Positions 19,318 to 28,555 of a stretch of 64,000 nt of DNA are shown here, one piece after another (position 1 is the stretch's first letter; every line of letters starts with the position of its first letter). The stretch lies in contig JAQMWT010000552.1 in the NCBI GenBank assembly GCA_029834535.1, positions 159,780-223,779 of the forward strand, in the 5' to 3' direction. Origin of the DNA: Chrysophaeum taylorii (Eukaryota; Sar; Pelagophyceae; Pelagomonadales; Pelagomonadaceae). The notes under the pieces are model-generated. The model was not told the DNA's origin. It saw only the letters and a program-made list of their open reading frames with translations, and did no database searches. The position numbers and the translations under genes were made by a program.

Positions 19318-20777
19318 ATGGCCGTCAGCGTGAAAGGCGAAGAAGAATTTTTTTCGAGGCTGGGGGCAGCGCCTGGTGGCGGCGGTGCGCCGATTGTTAA
19401 GAACTGCGGGCAGCAGTGGAACCAGGTGCACCTTCCGAAACCGAACGTCGCGTCTTACACGCAAATGTTAATGCAAGCGCTCGGGGACAGCCACGATATC
19501 CCAGTGTCCCAATTCAACTTCACCAAGGACGAGGTGTCGGCGACGCCGGTCGCGTCGGGCTGCCAGGCAGTCGTCTACGCGTACCGGCCCCAGGACAAAA
19601 AAAAGGCCAAGTACGCCATCAAGATGCTCAAGGAAGAGCTCGCGGGCGATGCGACGCAGCGCGAGTGCTTCGCTCGTGAGATCCAGGTCCTCGGAGGACT
19701 TCGGCACAAGCACATCTTAACGCTCAAGTCGTTCGGCGAGACACCAGCGAAGCTGCCCTTCATGATCGTGGACTGGGTCGAGGCCAACCTCACGAGCGCC
19801 CTCAAGCTCGAACATGTCGGCACCAGCAAGGCGACGCGCGACCATGTCAAGCGCTTCTATCCGAACGAGGCGAGGGTGCGACTGATGTGCCAGCTCGCGG
19901 GTGCCATCGGGTTCTTGCACTCGGGGTCGGCGCTCAAGGACTGCCTCGTGCTTCATCGCGATCTCAAACCCGTAGGTTTCTTATTTTCTTTCATTCTTTG
20001 CGCGCAATGTTTTAAGTCTCGTTTGCGCAGGACAACATTGGGCTCGCCCAATTGGGCACTTGCGTCAAACTAATGGACTTTGGCCTCGCGGTCGTGCTGC
20101 CGAAGGCAGCCAAGATGGATTGTCGATACAAGCTCACCGGCGGCACGGGCAGCCTTCGGTACATGGCCCCCGAGTGCGCAAATCACGAGGACTACGGTGC
20201 GCCCGTGGACGTGTTCTCCCTCTCTCTCGTGTGTTGGGAGGTCCTCGCACTCAAAGGGAAGCCATTTTATAGCTTGGACGAAGCGAGTCACATGAGGCGC
20301 GTCGTCTTGGGCCCGGAACGACCCAGGCTCCCTTCAAATTGGGACAAGGGCCTTCGGAATATGCTTATTCGAGCCTGGGCTCGCGATCCTGACGCCAGAA
20401 TCACTGCAGATGAATTCTCCAAGGCGCTGAACAACGTTGCCGTCAGATACGACCGTCGTTCGAGGAGCAAGGACTCGCCGTCGTCTACTCCTCCTCCCAT
20501 AATACTATCGAAGGACCCACTCGCAATGCCCTCGCGCGCCCAGCGCACGCTGGCCTCGATGGCGAAGAGTCTCAGAAGATGCAGCTACGACGACCACGAC
20601 AACAACAAACCCAAGGGGACAACGACGCCGTCGCGCATTTATAAGGCGGCGGAGGATGGGCGACATCATCACGAGACGCGGGTCCAGCGCGTCGTCGAAG
20701 GGGTCTCTCGGACCTGGTGCCCCAGCAGCGGCGTCCGCGTGCGTCACGAGCGGAATCATCGCACTTCGTCGTCGTGA
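19318..20777 (+). CDS. Serine/threonine (TKL-like) protein kinase, one intron
   Basis: Two exons, 19318-19971 and 20031-20777, are joined across a 59-bp GTAGGT...GCAG intron. The splice falls inside the catalytic loop, so HRDLKP is followed directly by DNIGLAQL, giving an intact HRDLKPDN motif. Other motifs are the ATP-binding lysine (AIKML), Glu of helix C (REIQVLGGLRHKHI), DFGLA, the activation-segment SLRYMAPEC and DVFSLSLVCWEVL. All catalytic residues are present, so it should be active. The sequence is closest in style to TKL/Raf-like protist kinases. The 150-residue C-terminal tail is Ser/Arg-rich and shows no further domain. It is convergent with the DUF4804-like gene, 57 bp between stops. 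Confidence 0.88.
19972..20030 (+). other. Spliceosomal intron, 59 bp
   Basis: It begins GTAGGTTTC and ends TTTGCGCAG with a pyrimidine-rich interior. Removing it fuses the two halves of the kinase catalytic loop in frame, which is strong evidence that it is real. Confidence 0.92.
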
Positions 20778-20834
20778 TGACATCGACCCCGACTGTGGAG
20801 AATATTTACTACTCTGCACGAGGTGTTGCGTCGA

Positions 20835-22190
20835 TTAGTAGACCTTGAGGCGCGTAGGGTAGTCGACGTTGACGTCAGGGTTTTGGAGCTCGGGGATTTC
20901 GGAACAGCAGGCGGCGGCGGGGTCGCCCGAGGCGGTGAGCATGCCAAGCCAATACTCGTTGCCCGGGAAGGAGCCCGAGTCCCAGGCATACGTGGCGACG
21001 AGGAGCTTGTCGTCGTCGTCGTCGTCGTCGTCGTCAGAAAGGGGGTCGGCGGGCGCGCGTTTGTTGAAGTGTAGGTTGAGTCGCGACGACGACTTGGGGA
21101 CCGTGATGGTGGCCGTCTTGCCTCCTTTTGACGGCAGGGAAAACCACGGGTGCTTGTCGGATCCTTTAACCTCCGGAGGGAACCAGGAGAAGCACACGTC
21201 AGAGATAACGGAAAGGTCCTCGGCTTGGAAGACATCGGCGACGGCGTCGACGAGAAGGCGGGGCTGGGCCTCGTGGACTTGCCAGACGCCCATCCCGAGG
21301 CCCACGATGTGGCAAAAGGCGCGCTTGTTGGCGAGCTTCGCGCGCTCTCGGGCGTCGAGCAGGAAGGGCCTTACCACGAGCCGCATTCGGCGGAAGAAGA
21401 CGGGCAGATTGAGGTATATTTCGCGATTCCTTGCCTCTGGAAAGCGATGGAACGAAAGCGGCTGCGGCACGAGAACGAAGTCGTCTCCTCCGACCTGGTC
21501 GAACGTCGGAAAGTACGGGACCTCGTACAGATCTGCCGCGAGGTCGAGCAGCGCGTCCCTACCTCGGGCGCCGTAGCCGTTGGCCTCGACGTTTTGGACC
21601 GAGTCGACCATCATCGTGCGCCACTCCATCAGGTGCTCCCGCTCGAATCGGGCCCCCACGAGGCCCGCGTAGACGCCGTCCGACCGGCGCCGCCGGCCAG
21701 GCCGACCGCGATTCCCGCGCTCTCCCGAGTTGATGAAGTGCGTGCGCACGCTCGCGCCCACCAAAGCCGAGCACAGCATCTCGTCGTACGAGATGAAATC
21801 GCGAAAAACAAGGGGCTCGGTCTCGTCGGGCGTTCCGACGGACTCAAACCCTCCCGCTCCCGTTTTACCTTCCCTCGACAGGAATTGGTCGACGCTCTTG
21901 AAGAACACGAGCGGCCGCTTCGTCAGGAGCCGCGCCACGAGGGTGCGGGCGTCGCATACCCCCAATGCTTCGTACCTTTCGCGGTGCAACGCAACAAACG
22001 CCTCCAACAGCGCGGCCGTCCGCGAGTCGACGATGGGATACGTTTCTGCCGCGAACTGAGCGACGCGGATGCGGCCGGCCTCGTCCCCCTCCCATCGCGC
22101 GATGCGGTTCGCATGCGTCGGCATGCGGTAGGGCAGCTTCGCGGACCGCGCAACCAGCACCGCGAACGCATCTTCTTCTTTTTCCTCCAT
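20835..22190 (-). CDS. DUF4804-like protein
   Basis: The 451-residue protein begins MEEKEEDAFAVLVARSAKLPY. A central stretch is distinctive: ISYDEMLCSALVGASVRTHF then FINSGERGNRG, VYAGLVGARFEREHLMEWRTMM, and a later segment with YGARGRDALLDLAADLYEVP and YFPTFDQV. This combination matches my recollection of the DUF4804 family, found in scattered eukaryotes and some intracellular bacteria; its function is unknown. The later part contains a D9 run encoded by a GTC repeat (about 21009-21036). No signal peptide or membrane segment is evident. The family assignment is from memory. Confidence 0.65.
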   Translation of the reverse strand: MEEKEEDAFAVLVARSAKLPYRMPTHANRIARWEGDEAGRIRVAQFAAETYPIVDSRTAALLEAFVALHRERYEALGVCDARTLVARLLTKRPLVFFKSVDQFLSREGKTGAGGFESVGTPDETEPLVFRDFISYDEMLCSALVGASVRTHFINSGERGNRGRPGRRRRSDGVYAGLVGARFEREHLMEWRTMMVDSVQNVEANGYGARGRDALLDLAADLYEVPYFPTFDQVGGDDFVLVPQPLSFHRFPEARNREIYLNLPVFFRRMRLVVRPFLLDARERAKLANKRAFCHIVGLGMGVWQVHEAQPRLLVDAVADVFQAEDLSVISDVCFSWFPPEVKGSDKHPWFSLPSKGGKTATITVPKSSSRLNLHFNKRAPADPLSDDDDDDDDDKLLVATYAWDSGSFPGNEYWLGMLTASGDPAAACCSEIPELQNPDVNVDYPTRLKVY

Positions 22191-22270
22191 TTCGAATCAA
22201 TATAAGTTCCAGACTTTACCACGAGTGAAGTAAAGTGAAGTAAAGTGGGAAGCCGTAGTTGAGGAGGGGG

Positions 22271-22440
22271 CTATGTTCTCGGAATGCGGGTCTCGCGGGG
22301 CGCGATCGCTAAACCGTACTTCTGGCGGGCCCACGGCGGTGGTTCATCCATCCCCAGGACAACGTTCAACTCCTCATCATCATCGAGCAGAGTGCGCGCG
22401 GCGCCCTCAGAAAGTACGATGTTGCCGGCGGAGAGGACAG
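22271..22440 (-). CDS. Possible terminal exon of an unrecognised gene
   Basis: The minus strand reads SAGNIVLSEGAARTLLDDDE and then a stretch with GMDEPPPWARQKYGLAIAP before a TAG stop at 22271. The third-codon-position GC bias and acidic/aliphatic mix look coding, unlike the arginine-rich shadows nearby. I could not find an in-frame ATG without invoking an intron or frameshift upstream (higher coordinates), so this is a tentative partial exon. Confidence 0.22.
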
Positions 22441-22680
22441 AAGCTCCCGAACGGGAGCGCGCCGAGCCGGGTTGTCCGCGTCCTCGTCGTCCGCGTCCTC
22501 CTCACCGAGCTGGTGGTACGGACCGGCGGATTCGACATCGCCGACTCAGCGCTGCCCATCCATCGCGATCGCGCCAAGTCTAGGAGTCAACACACTGAGT
22601 TCCTCGCCAGCAGCGGTCAAGCAAAACGAAGAAAAGTGGTAAAAAGGATATTGACTCTGTAGAGTCAAAGCAGCCGAAGA

Positions 22681-22681
<1 letters not shown>

Positions 22682-22711
<30 letters not shown>

Positions 22712-22712
22712 C
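22682..22712. repeat. CTGC tetranucleotide microsatellite
   Basis: About eight perfect CTGC units lie immediately downstream of the EB1-type gene. Confidence 0.9.
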
Positions 22713-22716
22713 GTTA

Positions 22717-23538
22717 TTATAACAAAGTCCCCGACTCGGCGAGGGGTGATGTGCCGCTTTCGTCGTCGAGAGCCTCGGGCACGGGTGATAGGGCGTCCGT
22801 GGGGGGGGGGTCGTCGCGGCGCTTCTCGTAGAGGATGGCGAAGACGCGGTCCGCGAGAACGTCCGCCGACAGCGCGCGATCCCGGCTCTGGAGGAACCGC
22901 TCAATGTCGCGGAGTTTGTTGAAGTAGAAGTCCCTCTCGGCCTCGAGGGCCTCGAGGTCCTCCTCATCCGGAGGGGGCTCTTGTCGTCGAGTTTTTTGCT
23001 GTTGTTGCTTTCGGGTGTGCTGCTGACCGGACGGGAGCGGCGGCGGCGGCGGCGGCGGCAGCGTACCGCTGTTTGCGGCCGAGTGCTTTTTCGGGTGCCT
23101 CGCGGGTTGCTTCCTTGGCTTGGGCGGCTTCGCGGCGGGCGCGGGGCGTTGCTTGCGCGCCGCCGTCGGGTCGTAGCCATCGACCGGATTCCGCGAATCG
23201 TAGAGGGCCTTGAACCACTGCATGAACTCCAAGTTGTCCTGGTACTTGGCCCGGACAAGCTTGTTGACTTCGATCGGCTTGTCGACCCCTGCCTTTTGGA
23301 AGGCCGCCTGCAGCAGCTTGTAGTTGTTGATCATGTCGTACTCTGACCGCGCGTCGAAATTGACGCGGCTCAAGGCAACGGTCCCGGGGGCGATGCAGTC
23401 CATGAGTTGGCAGGCCACGGCGCCGTTGGCCGTTTCCTCGACCTTGCGGAGCTTGAGCGCGAGGGTCGAGTTGAGCCACTCGAGCAACTCGCGCCGCCCC
23501 ACGAAGTAGGCGGCGTCCATCGAGCCCACCCGGGCCAT
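22717..23538 (-). CDS. EB1: EB1/MAPRE-type microtubule plus-end-binding protein
   Basis: The 273-residue protein starts with an EB1-type calponin-homology domain (about residues 8-122): RRELLEWLNSTLALKLRKVEE, GAVACQLMDCIAPGTVALSRVNF, YDMINNYKLLQAAFQKAGVDK and KYQDNLEFMQWFKALYD, the hallmark EB1 strings that contact the growing microtubule lattice. A basic/proline-rich linker follows (about 125-195), then a coiled coil of the EB-homology type (DLEALEAERDFYFNKLRDIE, about 205-230) used for dimerisation and partner binding. The tail is acidic but lacks the classical EEY/F terminus. It is divergent from COX15 across 71 bp. Confidence 0.92.
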   Translation of the reverse strand: MARVGSMDAAYFVGRRELLEWLNSTLALKLRKVEETANGAVACQLMDCIAPGTVALSRVNFDARSEYDMINNYKLLQAAFQKAGVDKPIEVNKLVRAKYQDNLEFMQWFKALYDSRNPVDGYDPTAARKQRPAPAAKPPKPRKQPARHPKKHSAANSGTLPPPPPPPLPSGQQHTRKQQQQKTRRQEPPPDEEDLEALEAERDFYFNKLRDIERFLQSRDRALSADVLADRVFAILYEKRRDDPPPTDALSPVPEALDDESGTSPLAESGTLL

Positions 23539-23609
23539 CGCGTTACCTCTTCTCCTATGAGGAAACGGCCAACGTGCCGAACGATAACCCCAAAGAAAGT
23601 GGAGGTGCC
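23539..23609. promoter_or_regulatory. 71-bp spacer between divergent EB1 and COX15 genes
   Basis: The two start codons face away from each other with only 71 bp between them, so promoter elements must be shared or extend into the coding regions. No named motif is visible. Confidence 0.5.
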
Positions 23610-24851
23610 ATGATGTTCCTGCGGAAGAGCAGCAACGTGACTCAGGTTCTTCTTCGACGGTGCCGTGTGCCCGCGCGGACGGCCATCACCTTCGCCCCGC
23701 CGCCCGTCGACAAACCCGTGGGATACTGGCTGCTTGGATGCGGCGGACTCGTGGCGGGGATGGTGAGCGTGGGCGGGCTGACGCGGTTGACCCGCAGCGG
23801 CCTGTCGATGACCGACTGGAAGCTGCAGGGGTCGCTTCCCCCCGCGACGAAAGAAGACTGGGAGGCGGAATTCGAGCGATACAAGCAGTTTCCCGAATGG
23901 GAGCAACGCAAATCGATGAGCTTGGACGAGTTCAAGACGATCTACTGGTGGGAATACGGCCACCGAATGTTCGGGCGGGTGGTCGGCGTCGCGTTCTGCG
24001 CGCCCCTCGTCTATTTCGGGATGCAGGGTCGGCTCCGGGGCCTCGAACCGCGGCTCGCCGCGTTGCTGGGGCTTGGCGCGACCCAGGGCCTCGTCGGGTG
24101 GTGGATGGTCCGCTCCGGACTCGACGAAAGCGCGCGCGCGTCGCCGAGAGAGATCCGCGTCTCGCCATACCGCCTCGCCACGCACCTTGGGTTGGCCTTT
24201 TCCACCTACTCGCTCCTCGTATGGACCTCCCTCGACGTCCTGTCGCCGGCGAGACCGACGGCAATCCCGACCGCGCTCAAGCCCCTCGCCGTCGCGTCCG
24301 CGACCCTCGTCTTCGCGACGGCGCTCTCCGGCGCCTTCGTGGCGGGCAACGACGCGGGCCGCGCCTTCAACACGTTTCCGAAAATGGACGGTCACTGGGT
24401 CCCCCCGGACTTGCTCGCGCTCTCCCCCGTCTACCGCAACTTTGGCGAGAACGCGGCGACCGTCCAGTTCGACCATCGCCTCCTCGCGTTGGCGTCGACG
24501 TGTGCCGTTGGGGCCCTCGCCCTCGCGCCGAAACCTGCAAGCCTACCGCCGGCGTTTACGCTGGCCTCGACCGCCGCTGGTGGCCTCCTCCTCGCCCAGG
24601 TGTCCCTCGGCGTCGCGACGCTCCTCCTCTACGTCCCCGTGCCCCTCGCGGCCACACACCAGCTCGGCTCCCTCGCCCTGCTCACGGCCACGCTCTGCGC
24701 TGCCCACGCCCTCAAGGCCACCCCGGGCGCCTACAAGATCACGGCATCCGCCCTCGCCCTTGCCCTCCCCCTCAGCGCGCTCACCGGCCTCGCTCTCGAT
24801 CTCCCCGCGTCCCTTCCGGGGGGGGAGCACTTCTGGCTGGGGGGGTGCTAG
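23610..24851 (+). CDS. COX15: Heme A synthase COX15
   Basis: The 413-residue protein opens with a basic mitochondrial presequence (MMFLRKSSNVTQVLLRRC), then the COX15/CtaA core with about eight membrane segments. Diagnostic strings are GGLTRLTRSGLSMTDWK, FKTIYWWEYGHRMFGR, VAGNDAGRAFNTFPKMDG and the paired heme-binding histidines in YRLATHLGLAF, TVQFDHRLLA and AATHQLGSLAL. It oxidises the C8 methyl of heme O to make heme A for cytochrome c oxidase in the inner mitochondrial membrane. Length and motif order match eukaryotic COX15. The start at 23610 is the first ATG; an in-frame GTG at 23574 is not credible. Confidence 0.95.
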   Translation: MMFLRKSSNVTQVLLRRCRVPARTAITFAPPPVDKPVGYWLLGCGGLVAGMVSVGGLTRLTRSGLSMTDWKLQGSLPPATKEDWEAEFERYKQFPEWEQRKSMSLDEFKTIYWWEYGHRMFGRVVGVAFCAPLVYFGMQGRLRGLEPRLAALLGLGATQGLVGWWMVRSGLDESARASPREIRVSPYRLATHLGLAFSTYSLLVWTSLDVLSPARPTAIPTALKPLAVASATLVFATALSGAFVAGNDAGRAFNTFPKMDGHWVPPDLLALSPVYRNFGENAATVQFDHRLLALASTCAVGALALAPKPASLPPAFTLASTAAGGLLLAQVSLGVATLLLYVPVPLAATHQLGSLALLTATLCAAHALKATPGAYKITASALALALPLSALTGLALDLPASLPGGEHFWLGGC

Positions 24852-24926
24852 CGAACGCTTCAACGCACCTTCCTCGAAGGTGCCAAAACTTGTGCGAAGT
24901 TTGGCGGCGGCGGCGGCGGCGGCGTG

Positions 24927-26504
24927 ATGACGACGTCGTCGTCGACGAAGACGAACTGGAACGTGCGCGTCGCGCTGGTGACGAGCGGGGTCGTGGGCGT
25001 GGCCGACTCGGTATGGAACGGGACGGTGCTCGCGTCGTACTGCTACGACCTCGGCGGGAAGAACCGGTACGTCGGACTGGTCGAAGCGGCCAACGGGCTG
25101 ATCCAGCTCCTGCTGGCGATGCCGATTGGGGTGTACGCCGACGGACGCGACAAGAAGGGCGTGACGCGCAAGGTCAAAGTAACTAAACTGGCGTGTCCGG
25201 CGACGGTGTGGTCGGCCGCGTGCACGGCGGCGATTGTCTGGGGCGTCACGTTCTACGACGCGGGCGACGCCGAGAAGCTCCTTAAATGGGCCCTCGTGGT
25301 CGTCATGATGCTCTGGGGCCTCACGGAAGCCGTCGTGATGGGTCCCTTTCAAGCCATGTTCGCCGACTCGGTTCCTACGGGCGACCGATCCGGGTACTAC
25401 TCGCTGCTTTACGCGGCCTATATCGGCGCGTCGGCCGCCGGACCCGTCGTCTCCATCGCGCTCTTTGCCGCCTGGGGCAACACCTGGTCCCCGCGCCAGC
25501 TCGCCAAGGTCCTCTTGTCGGGCATGGCCCTCGAGGTCCTCGCGGCGCCGTTGTTTTTGCTCTTCGACGAGTCTTCGCTTCTCGGAGGCGAGGCCGAGAG
25601 CCACGCCGAGGACTCGAGCGGCGTCCCCGGCGGCGGCTCGAACTTCGTCCCCGTGACGCTCTTTGTCGCCTCGCTGCTAAGTGCGCTCGGCTCGGGCATG
25701 ACAGTCAAATTTTTTCCTCTCTTCTTCCGCGAGACGGTCGGCCTCAACCCCATCTCCGTCCAGATCGTTTATGCCGCCGTCCCGATTGCAATGGTCCTCG
25801 CCATGAGCGCCGCCCAGAAAACGCACAAAACTATCGGCCGCGTCCAAACCCTCGTCGCCTTTCGCCTCGCCGCCGTCGGCCTCCTCGTCGCGATGATCGC
25901 GCTCGTCCGAGCCTCGCCCTCGCTCCTCGTCGGCGTCTACGTCCTCCGCACCGCCCTCGCCAATTGTACCTACCCCATCGAAGAGTCTATTTTGATGGAC
26001 TTTGTCCCGCGCGACAAACGCGCGCGGTGGAAGTCCCTCGAATCCATTGCCTCCTTCGGCTGGTGCGGCTCGGCCCTCGTAGGCGGCATCGTCGCCGACG
26101 CGTACTCCTACTCCACCACCTTCGGCATCACCGCCGCTCTCCAGTTCCTTTCCTGCATGCTCGTCGCAACCCTCATGTTTGTTGTCCCCCGCCACGAAAC
26201 CGATCTCCGCCGCCGCGACTCTGCTGATGATGATGATGACTATAATGCTTCCTCCGGCCTCCGGGACCCCCTCCTCGGCATCGAGGAAGAACAGGTTCGC
26301 CCTCCAGACGACGACCGGACCATGGATTTCACCCAGGACGACCTCCAACCCCACGATGACACCAGGAACAGCGCCTTCTCCGACTTTTCCACTGCCTCGG
26401 CCCGCGACAACCCGCGCTTTGCCCTCCACGCCCTCGCGACAACAACCAACGGGCCGCCGCGACGCGACGAGACGACCACTTTCGTGTCATCGTCTTCGTC
26501 GTAA
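24927..26504 (+). CDS. Major facilitator superfamily transporter
   Basis: The 525-residue protein has 11-12 hydrophobic segments between about residues 15 and 415. The loop GVYADGRDKKGVTRK between the second and third segments corresponds to the MFS motif A position (GxxaDrxGrr). Further segments include LLYAAYIGASAAGPVVSIAL and SFGWCGSALVGGIVADAYSY. The last 110 residues are a soluble acidic/Ser/Thr-rich tail. The substrate is unknown. It starts 75 bp after the COX15 stop on the same strand. A GGC repeat (about 24904-24924) precedes the ATG, so transcript 5' UTR is very short. Confidence 0.85.
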   Translation: MTTSSSTKTNWNVRVALVTSGVVGVADSVWNGTVLASYCYDLGGKNRYVGLVEAANGLIQLLLAMPIGVYADGRDKKGVTRKVKVTKLACPATVWSAACTAAIVWGVTFYDAGDAEKLLKWALVVVMMLWGLTEAVVMGPFQAMFADSVPTGDRSGYYSLLYAAYIGASAAGPVVSIALFAAWGNTWSPRQLAKVLLSGMALEVLAAPLFLLFDESSLLGGEAESHAEDSSGVPGGGSNFVPVTLFVASLLSALGSGMTVKFFPLFFRETVGLNPISVQIVYAAVPIAMVLAMSAAQKTHKTIGRVQTLVAFRLAAVGLLVAMIALVRASPSLLVGVYVLRTALANCTYPIEESILMDFVPRDKRARWKSLESIASFGWCGSALVGGIVADAYSYSTTFGITAALQFLSCMLVATLMFVVPRHETDLRRRDSADDDDDYNASSGLRDPLLGIEEEQVRPPDDDRTMDFTQDDLQPHDDTRNSAFSDFSTASARDNPRFALHALATTTNGPPRRDETTTFVSSSSS

Positions 26505-27862
26505 TGGGATGTGCTGCCCCGCGGGAAGGGGGGGGGGTTCGGTCGACCACCAACATGTCTCAATTCGAAGAAGGTCGTTTTGCCCCCTCCCGTGTGGGCG
26601 GGTCGACGATCGTTCTAGTGTTGTTGTTTCTACTAGGCAACAATATTCCTATGAACAACCTAGCCTACCTGGGGGTTGTTCGTACTACTAACCTAGCGCC
26701 ACAACCGCATTTTCTTGTCGGGGGCCGACTCGAACCGACCAACAACCCCGAGGATCCTGTGCTTCTCCAATCCTCCCGACATCCCGACACCATGATTTTT
26801 TTTCGTGCGAATGTACCATGACCAACACCTCGAAGAGCAAGAAGATCGAGGGGGTTCGAGAAGAAAGGCGGCGAAGGCGGCAATAGGCTATATGCGCGGC
26901 GCGGCAGTATCGTAGATGAAGCAAAAACCGAGCGGGAGGAGGAGGAAACCAAGGAGGGGGAAAGCACGTTTGGCCTTGGTTTGGGGGCAGTGCCGCCACG
27001 ACCGCCGTCGCCGTCGCTGCAAGCCCGCCGCAGTGCTGCTCCGGCAGGAGAGAGAGCAACCCCTCGCAAGCATTTCTTGGTAAATCAGAAACGTGAAAAT
27101 TTAAGAGAACGATAGAGACGGTGCAAGCGAAACCCAAATCAAGAAACTGATATATATTCCACCATACGCGGCTCCCGACGAATGCCGGATGACCCAACGG
27201 GTCATGCGAAAGCGCAGAGAGGATCCGCGTGATACTAATCCGCCGACGGCATCGCGATCTTTTCTAAACGGCGACTATCGGTTATGGAGGGCCCAAACTA
27301 TAGTTTTTGAGGGCAACTGCTTGAAGGGTGGGTTCGATCACTTCCTCAGGTTTTGTAACAGCCGACTGCTACATGTGGAAAGGGGGAACAGAAGCGCGGA
27401 GTGCCGCGGGGGGCTCTTCCACCGGTTGGTATCGATGGAGTTTTATTCTTTTCGCGTTGGGCGCGATCACTCTCCCGCCTTAGTACAAGCGGCGGCGTTC
27501 GATTGCCTCACCTCCCTGGGTTGTAGCGACGGCGGTTGTGGCGGCCCTACCTCTGAACCCAGTCCCAGCCTTTTTTCTCTCAGCACCAAGTCCCACACTA
27601 ACACTTTCTCCTTGCACCCTCGCCATTCGCTCTTTTCCAGCTTTTCTTTCCCAGCTTGCATCTACCGCACCCCTCTTTCTGTACCACGCTCCTTTTTTTC
27701 TCCCTCGCGCTATGTGCTCTTCTTGCTGTTTTCACCCCCTTTCACTCTGCGTTCCTGTCTCTCCCTGCTTGCTTCTCCCGTCTCTTATATTCTTTCTTTC
27801 TTCTTCGCCGTTCTCTGCGGTCACCTGTAGTCTTTTCTACGTTCTTTTTCGTCTCCTGCGAT

Positions 27863-27900
27863 CATCATCCATTCTGGCGGCTCTTTGAGCCTGGGAGTTG
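27863..27900 (+). repeat. Dispersed short repeat (family S), copy 1
   Basis: CATCCATTCTGGC then CTTTGAGCCTGGGAGTTG, with about one 3-base indel relative to the copy at 42796-42834. Both copies follow a pyrimidine-rich tract of about 250 bp. Confidence 0.8.
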
Positions 27901-28409
27901 TTTACCATCCATACTATTATCCTTTGGCAATGGTTTCCAGCGTCAACGAACCACGAAACCGAAGCCACGACCGTTGACTAGAGATTCCAGGAAAAACTGG
28001 AAGATAAAAGCGCAGACCTTGGTGCAAGCCTTCATCTACATTGGAATCACACTCTTTCCAGCCCAAGACCTGGCTAGTGGGACAACAAATATCAGAACTA
28101 TAGCGCGCGGCAACAACGGCAACAACAACAACAACAACAGTACATCATGGATTCTCAGTCCCATGCGCGCGAGTTTGACCTTCCTTTCATCTCTCATTCC
28201 TGCTTGAGCAGCCACGGACACTCTTCGCGGCGCCTAATGACGCCGTGGAGTACTGTCCGCCTATTCGAAGGCATTTCCCGGCTGATCATAGGACTGGAAT
28301 TACCAGAAGAACTAGTAGAGCGAAGGGCGGGAGAATCCCCTCAGTTTTTGGATGATCTCTTTCTCAAGAAACTGTGATCTTATACCCTAATCTTCAACGG
28401 AAACTTTCT

Positions 28410-28478
28410 GCTGAGGTGGTCTGATACATCGGTTTTCGGGTATCTTCAACTGCCACGTTCGTGTGGGAGTCAGACGAC
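28410..28478 (+). promoter_or_regulatory. Conserved upstream blocks of light-harvesting gene 1
   Basis: GCTGAGGTGG (28410-28419) and a block beginning TTCAACTGCCACG (28445) and ending GAGTCAGACGAC (28478) recur at similar distances before copies 2 and 3, although the surrounding promoter has diverged. This is phylogenetic-footprint evidence for cis elements; the binding factors are unknown. Confidence 0.5.
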
Positions 28479-28555
28479 CAAGAACGCCGAAAGACAACCA
28501 CGCCAGTGAGCTGTCTGCTATCACCAACAAATACGAACACAAGCAACCTCACATC

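Larger units (their letters stand above)
22191..22716. other. Intergenic; possible short exon and CTGC microsatellite
   Basis: A CTGC tetranucleotide run of about eight units lies at 22682-22712, directly after the EB1 gene stop. On the minus strand, 22271-22440 reads as an open stretch (ending in TAG at 22271) with coding-like composition, listed separately as a weak candidate. Confidence 0.5.
26505..28555. other. 2-kb intergenic region before the light-harvesting array
   Basis: No gene is supported. About 27590-27860 is pyrimidine-rich. 27863-27900 is one copy of a short dispersed repeat also found at 42796-42834 and, inverted, at 38512-38546. 28400-28480 has promoter-like blocks shared with the second and third light-harvesting genes. 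Confidence 0.55.

Noticed and set aside
23660-25186. 508-codon frame across COX15 and the MFS gene
   Set aside because: It is an arginine/proline-rich shadow of two genes with clear families in other frames.
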